A stretch of 64,000 bases of DNA from Baylisascaris procyonis. Taxonomy: Eukaryota > Nematoda > Chromadorea > Rhabditida > Ascarididae. The notes under the pieces are model-generated. The model ran no database searches, was not told where the DNA came from, and saw nothing but the letters and a program-made list of their open reading frames with translations. Location of the stretch: positions 310,001 to 374,000 of the forward strand of contig JAZARR010000077.1 of assembly GCA_037389465.1 (NCBI GenBank), written 5' to 3'. Of this stretch, positions 37,010 to 49,500 are shown in pieces. The position numbers and the translations under genes were made by a program. Within the stretch, counting starts at the first letter, position 1. Every line of letters begins with the position of its first letter.

Positions 37010-38096
37010 TTTTGGCTTCCAGAGTGTTTATGTGATCATAGGATCCGCGTTATCCTCAGCTTGACAGTTTTATTCACTTCGCAAGTCCCGCGCATAATTA
37101 GATTTATACACACTGGGGAGATCAACACACATTTCTTTAACTGAATATGGCGGAAACGAGTAAGTATTGAAATGGCGACGAAAGAAACAAGTATAGGACA
37201 CAGATGAAAATATCGAAAATACGGCTACATTTATGGTTCAGATGCAATGCAGAAATTTTATTGTTGCTTTTGTTTGAAGAGATTCGAAATTTGAAAAAAA
37301 AGATTCCATAAAAATTTTGGAATTTCCACTGATAAGATATCTTGATAAAGTTAGTCGTTTTTTCTTGGAAACTGTGGACGAAATTCTTCTGCAAGGCCGA
37401 GTAGGCCAAATCCCCACCTGAAGTTTCCTTGCCTGTGTTGCTGATGAAAAGTTAAAAAACCTAATGTTGCGGTTCCAACAAGCCGATCGGACCGATCCGA
37501 TCAGAAATATTAGAACATCTAAAAAACCTTTTGGCATTTCCATGCATGAGAGGCTACATGACGAAAATTGACTACGACCTCATAGGAATTCGATTATCCT
37601 ATCCCAGCACCTGTTTTCCAAGTGGAAGTTGGGCAAACAAAACAGGGGCTGATTTTTCGGGTGGAAGGTGATACATGAGCTCTCACATAAACACTAACTT
37701 ATTTGATGTAGTCAAAGTAGAACGCAACGACATTCGTCGCATGTGGTGCGTTCGAATGAGGAAATTTAACTTTAAAAAATTGGAACAGTCCAAAGACGAA
37801 AGAGATCAGTTGATGTGGAATTAATTTATGGAATTGGTGCCATAAGAGACGTGAACATCAAGTGCACAAATTTCATTCTGTTTGGTGCACTGGATGTTGA
37901 GTTCAAATATTTGTGGGGTAGAGTGAATAATCACTATTCTCATAATGCATTTTTTTCGTTTGCATAAAATGATACAAACGAGGATTGAGAAAGAGAATTT
38001 AATTTACAACGGCAGTGAGAGAATTTCATTCCTTTGTCATTAATATGCTATTCTATATTATGCTTAGCGTAATTTGCAATTTGTTGTGAATATACT

Positions 38097-38133
38097 AGGA
38101 TCAATAGTTTAATATAGGATCAACAGTTTAATA
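38097..38133. repeat. tandem duplication, about 19 bp
   Basis: Two adjacent copies of an AGGATCAAtAGTTTAATA-type unit differ by one base. Non-coding. Confidence 0.7.
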
Positions 38134-41100
38134 CAGAAGCTTCTTAGAGATGAAGACAGACCGAGCAGTTAAAGGCTAGAAACATATCAATGAGGCCATC
38201 TCATCATCCCCAATTTTTAAACGCTAAGCTTGAAAACTGCGAAAAACTGCGAAGTTCTCGGAAGAGACTGGAACCTCAAAATATGTGCTTTGATATCGGA
38301 ATCATTCATGAGCACAGTCTGTCGGTCACTCTATCCTCTTTCCTACAGCAACCTCGCCAATCTGCGCATATTTTGGCGGATGCTTAGTACCTTACGATTT
38401 CTACGCCAACCTTTGATGAAAAAAATAACCCACAAAATTACTAATATATTCGCTATGAGGTTAATAGGTTTTGAAAGGTTAATAGATTAATGCTTGCTGC
38501 AGATAGCTTTTGATGCAAGAAATGTGCGAAATTTTCACTGTGTATTCATGTTGCACTAAAGTTGAAAGAACTTTTTCGACGATTGGAAAGCATTGAAAGC
38601 AACAACGTGATTTTCAATTCGATTTTGATTGCTATTTTTAGCAGAGAAAACGAGCCAAATTTCCCAAATCAGAGCTAGCAAACACAACTGAGAACTTTGA
38701 GATTAACTCGAACGATGAACTGCGGAACATGCACATCTGCTGTATCGCCGAGAAATAACGACTGAGGTTCGAGCATATGCGTAGGTCAGGGGCTTCGGAA
38801 AGAAGGGCGTTCAAACGCGCAAAGAAGCTTTTACACAAAAAATATAAATTGACATGCGAAAGTTGCACCAATCTTATCGTTCTTTTAGTTGTTAAAGAAG
38901 CTCTTCCGCTCTTCTAAGTGCAAAAATATTCGCACGCGAATTAAATATTTTCACATGCACAAATTTTTGCATCAATAAATGAGCTTACACTCGAAAGGAT
39001 GTGTGCAATAAGAAAGCGAATAAGAAGGTCATCCTAGATCAAACACATTCCCATCCTTTCCCACTTAGAAAACCGAGGTCTACTTCTTGTTTTATCTACT
39101 TCATCTGTTCTCTTTCTTTCTGTTACGAGGAGAAAGAATTGGTTTGAAAGAGAATAAGTATACCAGCTTCCGCCAGAGAATCAGACACCGCATACTTTCG
39201 GTACGATATAAGCATTTTAATAATCAACAAGTCTCAAATAAAAAATTCGTTTCATCGCTGCTATTTAGCTAATGTATATTTCGTTACGTTGATAATATTT
39301 AACTCAATTTCTGTCGGCAGGACGACGAGTTTATTAACATATGGCGAAATTACATCGTCAATGGCACACTGAACGCACATCAACTCTGAGCTTTCAGTAT
39401 AGTGACCTAAGAAAGCGTGAACAAAATAATTAGGAAGTGGCGAAAGAGAGGGTTTGTGAATTTATGGAACGTTGCAAAAACGAAATATGGAATCGTCACT
39501 TCAACGACGACCATTCAGGACAAGTGGACATTCACAGGAACGGTCATCGCAACGGCAGGCATTTCTGCAGCGAGCGAATAAATGAACAGCAATGTCGGGC
39601 ATACGCCCTTAACAGATGCAATTTTAGAAGTTTTATTGTAAGAGGGATATTCTTTGCTACTTTATGCATATCTGACTTAATAACGCCATCTGTTTGGATC
39701 CCATCTGGTTTCTAGGTCTTAAATTTGGCGAAGTAAAAAAAAAACGCATACAGAATCTATCTGAAGTAGAAACTCTATAATTCATTTCTAGTGTACAAGA
39801 TTTAGACTGGGATTGAGGAAAGTTTTGAAACGAAGCAATCCGAAACGCGCGATGAAAGATTCGGAGACATAGGGCATGAGAAATTGACGGTTCGGCAAAA
39901 AATAAGCGAAAGTCCAGTTGTCTCACCAAAAGCCAAATCAAAGCGAAAACATCTCGCTAAAGGACATGTCAGAGCCCAATGTTTTTTCAGCTAATGGGGA
40001 TAAAAAGAAATTTCATGGCCGCATTTTCGCACACTCGACATAAAAGGAAAGTAAGCTGCAAATCTGATCGGCAGAATTGGCAGCACCGAAGTAACGATCA
40101 GAATCGGCTGTTTCTGAAAAGTTGACATAATGTAAGAAATCGAGACCAGAGAGATCGGTATACCGCACAAGTGACAGCTGTTACGTAAAAGGCGTGAAGG
40201 ATTAAGAATTGCTACCCTAAAATACTTTGCCACAACAAATAGGGAGAGGTATGATTGGTGGAGGTGTTCAGTCGTGGTAATCTTTACTGAGAGGCTAGCG
40301 GTCTAGATCTCTTTCATCTTAAAAGAGTAGCAGAGTAATTAGCAGTAAATGCGGGTAGGTGTCCATGCGAAAATGCTTTCGCCATGGAACTGGACGGCTT
40401 CACTATAAATTGCGATGTTGCAGCATTTTCGGTGTCTGGGAGAAAAAATTCGAGAGGTGCTAAACGAACCTATGTTTAATTCCCCACTTGGAAACCGTTT
40501 TGCAGCACTTCAATAAGCACGTATCGGCGGAATGGTGAAATTAGCAGAGACTGATTTGGAAAAAGAGTGAAACGTATTACTGCTTAGAAGGTAGACTCAT
40601 TGATTCGCACATAATATGTGCAATTAACAAATATTTAATGATTGGGCAATTCGACGAATGAGTATAATAAAGGGTACATGATAGAGTCTAGTTAAATCTT
40701 TGTTGATATTTAATGATTGCCTTGCACTGATGCTTAGAAGTACCTAAAATAAGGAGACTTTTTTTTGCTTCTTGGAGGCTATTACCGTCGAATTTTTACT
40801 TTGAAAGTCACATTCTAATTAGGCTTACTGTCCCATAAATCGAAAAGTGAAAGAATGATTGGCATCAAATGCTATTTTATTTTTGCATTTTATATTCCTA
40901 TCATCCTTCCAGCATCTTGCTTTCGCACCGTCGATCTAAAGCTTTCACTAAGCATAGCCAGCAGCAGAAGCTCACCATTTCCGGCTTACCAAAGCATGAT
41001 TATTTCTAGCAATTGTTTCGCTCACATTCCAGTTTCATTACATAAAAAGTGATCTATCATAGGCTGCCAAAGTGATCATAGCAGTCTGGAAATATAAGCC

Positions 41101-41892
41101 TAAATAATGAGACATAAAAGTGTATAATTTTTCTCAAATTTGGAAAAATCGAAGAAGAGGAGAAGATGCATTATCAATGGGCAGAAAAAAGTTATAAGCA
41201 TAAGTATCCCCATATCTAACGCGTTAGTTCATAGATTGCTATAATTTCTGCAACAATATTGCACGACTTTTTCACATGAAACGAACTGGAGTTCTTATAA
41301 CATCCCATAAAATAAGACAAACGCCACAAAAGGTGTGAAACTCGCATTATGAGAGACAAACCACTACTGAAATTACCTAGACAGCCAAAGCTGTTAAATT
41401 CGTTCTTGCAGCATTCGAGATCAAATGAAAAGTTGAAGACATCGAATTGTGTCGGTCACATCGTGCCTTCACATGAAAGTGTGAGCAGCAAAAATGTTCA
41501 TTAAAATGGCTAAAAAGAATGCAGAAAGCCGATATGTCACGCGATCACTTAGGGAGCCTTGCATTTGTTGGCTAAACACTTTAGAAGCCTTCTTTATATA
41601 AAACGTTTAGCATCAATCAGGACAGCGTTTAGGACATTGACCAAAACTTCAGCACAGATGTTCATTCTAAAAAGTGAAACGGATTGCGTAAATGAGCATC
41701 TCAGATGCTTGTGTCCGCCTTGATAATTCAAACCAATTCGAAATGATTAAGTACTGAAAATGAGTCTATTTTCTAAAACCTGTAAAAGTTGATCGCCCAG
41801 TGTTGACAGTGACTAAGGTGTGCTCACTGATAATATATAACCTGTGATAAAGGCACCCGCACTCGTATATTTGATTTTACAATACATTTTAA

Positions 41893-41896
<4 letters not shown>

Positions 41897-41942
<46 letters not shown>

Positions 41943-42090
41943 TCATATTTATATTTATATTTATATTTATATTTATATTTATATTTATATTTATATTTAT
42001 ATTTATGTTTATATTTATATTTATATTTATATTTATATTTATATTTATATTCATATTTATATTTATATTTATAGTTATTTATATTTATAA
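41897..42090. repeat. AT array passing into a TTTATA hexamer array
   Basis: AT repeats (41897-41930) run into about 25 copies of a TTTATA unit with occasional C or G substitutions. Both strands are open across it (Leu-Tyr or Ile-Asn repeats), which is an artefact. Confidence 0.93.
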
Positions 42091-42891
42091 GTCCTTCCGC
42101 TAAAAGTGGAGGTTTTTAAAGCGAGTATTCCCATGGTTCAAATTGCATTTCACTGAATTATGAATTAACAAACATACAGTTCCGTTAAACTAGTATCGAA
42201 ATGCCTATCAAAATAAAAATAACGAATATTCGCTTAGCATCGTGATATTCGTCCCTCTGAATAGAAAATCAGCTTGAACAAAAGGATTCTCTTTCGAAGC
42301 CTTCGAACAGCCGGAAATGCCTACGTTCAGACCACATTTGTCACTAACCAAAAATATGCTTACTGCCTGTAACTTTTCCTCGAATGAATTTCAAATGAGC
42401 GATTGTCGTTCAGCTCCTTCGGCCAAACTGTGATCGCAACAATATCTTCAAAAAGTGCCATAAATATTCATAAATCATTCGAACAAATTTTTCGCCAGTA
42501 TGACAATCCAATCATTCATCAGCGATTCATTAGACGGTAACAGTTACACTATACATTCAGTGCAGAAACTCTTACTGGCTCTTCATATCTCTTACTTCAC
42601 ATTTTCCACTTGCATCTACAAAAGCAGTATCGCATGTGAATTAAACCTTTAGATGCAAGAATTTCTTAATCGCTTGCGAATGTTTCCGTTAAAATATTGC
42701 ATAATTCGGACGTCCTTTTCATATGGTGATATGTACGCCAAGATTTCTTATGTATGCTGTGCTGTGCCTAAGACAGCGATGCTCAAAATGGCTATGATTT
42801 TAGCAACACTGATAAAGGCTGGCGCGATATACGCCTCTCTTATGATATCTGCTTTAAAAGAAGATGTTTATCTGTGTCAGTGCACCTATGC

Positions 42892-42928
42892 AACGTCTGT
42901 TCGCATAACGTCTATGCGAACAGACGTT
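42892..42928. repeat. perfect 16-bp inverted repeat, 5-base loop
   Basis: Arms 42892-42907 and 42913-42928 are exact reverse complements around ACGTC. The hairpin lies inside the longest plus-strand open frame of the window (42653-43069), which weakens the case that this frame is a real gene. Confidence 0.93.
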
Positions 42929-43462
42929 AAGAGGATTGAACGCGATTCTGAAATTGTTTACGTGCAAGGCGCTAATGGCCAGAAACTGATTTGCAGTACT
43001 AACTACTATCATGAATTTTCCATCCGTTTGTGCATCTATGTTCAGTTTATCGTTCTCATGACGTCGTGAATTGATGCGTGCCATCGAGCAATATATGCCT
43101 GAATTGTACTCGTCCCACATGTGCACCGTGGTTCAGATGTTCCGTCGGCTTGAATGTATTCAATCGTATAATAGTGCACCATTGAGTGCCTACTGAATGC
43201 GATAAAAAAAATCAGCATAGATGCTGTAGCGAAAAAAAAACATTTTCCTAGATTCTTCTCAATGACGTCATCGAGTTTTTTAAAACTATTTTAGAAATAG
43301 GTGGAGAAATATGCCAGAGAAGCTGGCACGATATGCGTCAATGTGTCTCCCTCACCTGATCAACAAATTTTGATAGATTTAATTGCGAACAACAGGTATG
43401 CAAAAAAACTTCATAATTCAATATCTGAAACGCTTGCACCACTACTGCACAAAAAAAAAAAA

Positions 43463-43543
43463 TCGTGCTTTTGTAACATGATCGATGAATCGTGCTTTTG
43501 TAACATGATCGATGAATCGTGCTTTTGTAACATGATCGATGAA
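43463..43543. repeat. tandem repeat, 3 copies of 27 bp
   Basis: Three identical units start at 43463, 43490 and 43517. The unit length is a multiple of three, so it stays open and would read SCFCNMIDE three times on the plus strand; two minus-strand frames are open as well. It sits beside a run of A. No gene context supports translation. Confidence 0.95.
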
Positions 43544-46500
43544 AAGTGAGGAATTGGCCGACTCGAAATGCATGCACATTTTTTCCATCTACAAATGTAA
43601 TATGCATCAAACAGCATATCAACATATTAATTTGACAACTACTAGTCTGGACAGAATGAGAGTAATTCACACAGACATTTTCGCTTTATTGCCATGAAAA
43701 ACTGAAATAACAAGCAATAAACCTTTTCTATAGAAGGGACTTACTCTAGAATTTGTGGATCTCGTAAAAACTGCAGCCGCTTTTATATGGTTTGAAGAAA
43801 CCTCAATAGCGAATGCAACTTACATCACGGTGATCGGTTGTAGCCACTGAATGAACTCTCAAGGGAATGAGCTCGCTTTAAAGCTAATGAACGCTCTGAA
43901 GCGCGGAAATCAGCACTTCACATGCCCTTGCATGACATCGCGCAATGAACAGACTTATCACGGCTCAACGGTAATGTTTGAGTATTTTCGTTTGCGGTGT
44001 GACGGCATCATAGAAACGAATAAAATTTGTGTGAGTTAAGGTGATAACAGAATTTCCGGTCGTTGAATCTCTAAATTCTCGCACCTCTAGATTCTCGCCT
44101 CAGTAATTTCCAACTAGGAGCCTCAGCAGAACCCAAAACAATCACCAGAACTACCTCTCAGGATATTTCAAGTTCGTTTCGATATGACCACCTTTGCACT
44201 GCTACTGTGGCCTCTTCAACTGTTTTGTATGACCATCTCGGGCTCGATTTCGGATTCGCTTAAAAAGCAGCTTACGGCACACATCTTTGATGAAGAATAA
44301 TCAGCTCCCCATCTGGATTATAATTCATCCAAAACAAGTCTTCTTCCAACTTCAGCAACTCTTTTGCTTTGGACAGCTTGACATCTATGTCACCAAAATT
44401 GTACATTTTCAATTAATTCATCTGAATTTCTAAGGAGAAATTGCAAGTTTTTCTTCCATTTCTAGCAACTCCAAAGATTTTTTCCACCCGAAATGAACAC
44501 AGCATATTAAACACTTTGAAATTTTAGAAATTTCGGATCCCTCACCGTACCTGGATGGGATAGGAAAAGCGTCGATGTGTAGCTTCGATCGGAAATAAAT
44601 TGATTAAAGATGAGAAGCGAGTACTGGTAATGGTTCTACAAAACAATTCCTCAGCGAATCATAATAGTTAGCACACTACAGCAGGTGTCGTCTTAACAAT
44701 TTATCGCATTCAACTAGCACACTCTTTGTGAAATTGAATAAGAAAGGAAGACAGTTGGCTGATTTCCTCAACACTAGAAAACGTTTTGTACATTTCAGAA
44801 GATGCAAAGAAAAAATCTGCCTACGAATCTGAGCATAGACTCTTCAATGTTTTTGTAAAGGGATGGAAAAATATTGCAAAGGAAGTAGACAGGTTGGGAA
44901 AACATGGAAAAAGCAGTTGAGCGAAGGTAGTCGCTTGTAAACAAACCCATTATCGCAAATATTCGATAATTTTTTTCTTTGATTCACCATCTTGTAAGCT
45001 TTTTTGCTGGAACAAATACATCAGAATCTGTTTCAAGTTCACTCACAAAAGGAAATCATCTCACCATTATTCAGCCTTCTATGCACGATCTGCAACTATC
45101 AAAATATGTTGTTTGATCACAATGATCGCAAAACGGTGAAGATTCTTCAATTTGCTGGCTTATTTGATCGCTAATTGGACACAGTTAGAGATCCTCTATT
45201 AGAGGCACTGCTTTACAGCGATACAACGATGCTGTAATAATCTTTAGGTGGAAATATCAAGTGCAGGCACTTTCTACAGAACGGAAATGTTGAAATATAG
45301 GCGTCATCACAAGGCGAATTGCATCACTTAATTTCCGTTCAAAAATTCTGAGAGCTAAGGAGATTCTATAAATATTTGATAAAGCTCGATGAAAGTTCTT
45401 AAATGCTCTTATGGGATTTTCATCTAATGAATAAGTTTCCATTTATTTCCTCACATAACGCTTTTCGCTTTCAATTTTGTTGATATTCACAAATTTTCGA
45501 CGAATGATTGCTCTTTTTATGTTTTATGAAATAGCAAATAACAATTTTTTTTTCTTTTCAAACAAATTTCTCCTCCAATTATTTGAGGTTTGGTTGACAT
45601 TAAAATGGCTTTAGTTTATGTTTAACCAGTTATACTTTTTTCAGTGAGATAACTGACGAGAGCCATTTTTCAATTCGTCATCTTCTTTTTCTATATGCAT
45701 CATGTGCAAATCAGGCGACTTCACGATCTCACCTTCGTGTTGAATTTTGAGCATTCATCAGTTTCACCTAACGAATTGCTAGAATCCTTCCTATGATCTT
45801 CACTGCCTGTCGTTCTTAATGATATCATTCGCATTCTGAAGCCACAGAAACAATAAATGCCAACAGTGAAGTTGACTTTCGAACAGTTTGTTTCATCAAT
45901 GATTTCGATCTGCAATTCGTGTACTTCTTTCAAGCTTTTCGACCTTAAAGATCTTCATTTAATATGCAGTGATTCACACATAAAAATGTTTGATCGCCAC
46001 TTTACGCGCTGCGCTAAAAGGTTGCGTAGTCAATGCCATAACGGATGCCTTAATAGTGATGCACTTACTTGAAGTGCTCATACTCACTGCCTAGAGAAAT
46101 CGTCCACGATAGAACGATCTGGAGCAAGAGTGGACGTTCACTTCTTGGATAACAACAAAGCGCATTTACAGAGGAGGCGAAATCATGCTACGAAATAGCA
46201 CTAAAAATGCCCAATTAAATTTGGATTGTATGTGCATTCAATACTGATTATTCGATATTTGCATTTGTGAAAAGAATACGATGAATTGAACATAATTGTC
46301 TACTTAATTGTGCTCTCATGACAAGTTCATTGCGAAATCAGTGAAAGGAAACGAGTAATGTGACACTTCTTGCACGTATTCGTATTTCCTGCAATTTATT
46401 AAGGACGCACTGGTCGTGATATGGCGATGGCTACTTCTTAATCGCTCTTGCAAATTTGCACTTGCGAACCTCTTAACAACATCGTCTCTGTGGATAAGAA

Positions 46501-49500
46501 TTTGCATATGCAACGTCTATCAGTGTCTATTGCAATAACATTTGATAATTGCGTTCATTATTTACGATATGGGGAACGCGCTAAGATCAGAGTTGCAAAA
46601 ATTGAAGAATTAATGACTACATCCTGTGTTGTCATTCATGACGATCACTCAACCTTGAAAAGAGCTATGGAAATTTTAAGGGGGGAGAAATCTTATATGC
46701 ATTTCGCTTTAGAGAAAAAACCCTTTATTGATTTGTCCTTATATGGTTTAATAAAATTCAGAGGTGTTATTTTAGATATTCATTGTTTACATGTGATTTG
46801 TGAAACTGATTGGTGCAGGGAATAGAGCGCAGATACATCCCCAGCGCGAGGTCATGTGGTCTTCCCCTTGTCCTCAATCCACTCGATCTTTTTTCTGACC
46901 AATTTTCTGTGGTCAAACTGTGTAACGGATAGCTATGGTGTATTCATTCCCATGCTGACCTCTATCTGAACGTATTCATTTCGTTGTTCAAATCATGATC
47001 CATAAAGGCAACCGTTATGAGGTTCACATATGTAATACATGACCTCGAGAGATGCACACAGTAAAAGCCTATTCGGTCATTACTACTATGAGGCCAATTC
47101 TAAGTGTACACACCTCAATGAATCAGGCAAGATGTATGTGGTGGTGGGAGGGGGGGATGATGATTTTCTGAGGGTAGACAACAAGGGGCATGTAACTGCA
47201 GTGGAATGCGATTTCTATCATTTGTAAGCAGCAATTTCAACACTGAAAGGGAATGAATTCATCGCATTCAACTCCACACTATTTTAGCAAATGCTTTAAT
47301 GCTTCAGTATCGGACATTTCAGCCATGTTGGCTACGTTTCGTAATTATTCATTGCTGTTAGGAAACATAACAGGACGATTGGATTAGTGCAAAGCGTAAG
47401 GGATTTAGTAAGCAGTACAGACGTTGTAACCTTATTAAAGCCCCTTTCTAGCCTCATTTCGAATGTTCTATAATGAGTTTTTTGATCATTTGCGTCCAAT
47501 CAATCTCCCTCGAAGCTTATATCGACGCTTTTTTTTCTATGCAAATCGCTATCGAAATGCTTTTTTTCCACTCAAATAAGAAACTTTGAAAGCTCTAATA
47601 GGGATAACTTTTTGTTTGATGTATCGCTGCGCGCCTAATTCTAAATGTCAGTAAATGAAGTTTTATTCGCACCGTTCACTGAGTTTCTTAAATAAAATTA
47701 ATCAGTAATGCACTGATTTCTCTATTATGAACAATTCAAAGCGTTTATCAGTGTGTCACCATTTTCAAAAAAGTCTCGAGCAATGGGCATTGTTTCAAAG
47801 CTATGAGAGTTATCATTCGCATTGTGAAAGAGCAATTATAAATGTGGAGTAATTCGACAACATTTTGAAGACCCTGAAGTGAGAAGCATAACCACAGACG
47901 GAAGGTAAGCTACAAGCTCCCAATCGATTCTGACCCACAGAGTTCGGGTAGCTGAACGCGAGGCTCCTCGAGGATATACTGAAGTTCCCGAGGTTTAAGA
48001 CAACCTGATGCACGAAGCACATCAAAGCGAAATTCCGGCTTCGGCCAGCTCAGAATGGACAGCATTTTAAAGTTTTTGCCCAATAATCACGTGAACTTCC
48101 CACTCTTTCGTATCATTAACTGAAATGAAAACGGTGGTATCATTTTCGTTCACACTATAATAATGTACGTAAGGAGTCAGTGCAAATTAAACTTTTATCC
48201 GTCGATAGAAGCATGATTTTGCTAGTTATGCGTGCCTCGGAAACTATGGAATCCTTAAATTACAAAAACGTAACGACGAGTTATCGGCAACGGTATGCTT
48301 CAATAAAGATACAGAAACGCTAAAATATTACAGCCAACAAACGCAAGAGCATTCGAGGCGCCGGTAAGTTTCTGAAAATTGCTGTTACAGACGGCAATTA
48401 TAACGGACAAAACACTTTCAATGTCATTCGTTAGCAATTCTGCAACTGAGGGGATTTCGGTCTACTGCTGTAGCTGTCTATACAGTTTTGAAATTCAGAT
48501 GAGTATACACTTTGGGAAATTACTGCAAATTGTATTATTCTACAGCAGCTGCTTCTGGTTTCTTGCAAATGACAGCTAGCGAGATATTTTCAAGAGTGGT
48601 TTTTTTAAACTTTCAACTACGATTGCTAACTAACTGAGTCAGCTTTTTCGAAAAAAACACAAAAAACTAATGGATCAGCACCGTCCACGCAGTCGCAAAT
48701 ATGAGAAATGCCACACATTCAAACGAGCATAGACGAAGGGAAATAATTTCATCAAATAGTGCAGAGCTACCAGTACGGCGAAATATCATGCGTCATTCCT
48801 TTCACCGCTCCTAAATTGGTACAGTCTACCAGGTCCTCATACATCTCACCACAATAAATTGCATTGTAAAATAACTTCATAAACAAGTTCATGGGCGAAA
48901 ATGGCAGTTCCAGGGATTCATGCAAATTGTGACTCGAAAAGGTTCGACTTATTGCGCCGGATTTGGCCTTAATGGCTTCAAAATTTCATGACTATACATG
49001 CGTGGTATACTTCATTGTGATGTCCTAAAACTATAGCATCCATTCTGGTTCTGATGAATTGGCCATGAATACATAGGCGCCGGAATGCAGCGTTAGGAAA
49101 TTCAGTGGGACGAAGACTATGCTCCGTGTTTGCCAATTACCTGCTAAAACAAAAAAAAAAAAAAAAATAAATAAATCTCTTTCACTTCACTGCTTCATTC
49201 GTGGTGATAAATGGATCTAAGTAGTAGTCCTCGATGAATTTTGTTGAAAATAAGCTGGCTGTAACACAAAAAGCCATGAGGTGCCCAAAGCGCAAATTAT
49301 CGTTTTGAGGTGATATACAACGGCCAAGTTTTATTGACGTCGTCCAGGAAACGTCTAATCTAAAGAGGCGATGGGCAGATGGTGGTGCAGCTCGACGATA
49401 GCAGATGGACGGTCATTTTTATCATCTGGGATCCACTCGACCGAAAACGCCTGCTGCGAAGCACAAGAATTAGCTGGGCGGATCTAATGATAAAAAAGTG

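Noticed and set aside
41824..42074. Open frames with Ile-Asn and Leu-Tyr repeats on both strands
   Set aside because: They arise from the TTTATA hexamer array; no splice or family support.
42653..43069. 138-codon plus-strand frame, the longest ATG-type frame listed
   Set aside because: No recognised family or partner exon, and it contains a perfect palindrome. Kept only as a suspect in the gap note.
46448..46825. 125-codon plus-strand frame
   Set aside because: Protein-like in parts but no clear acceptor, donor or family; could be chance.
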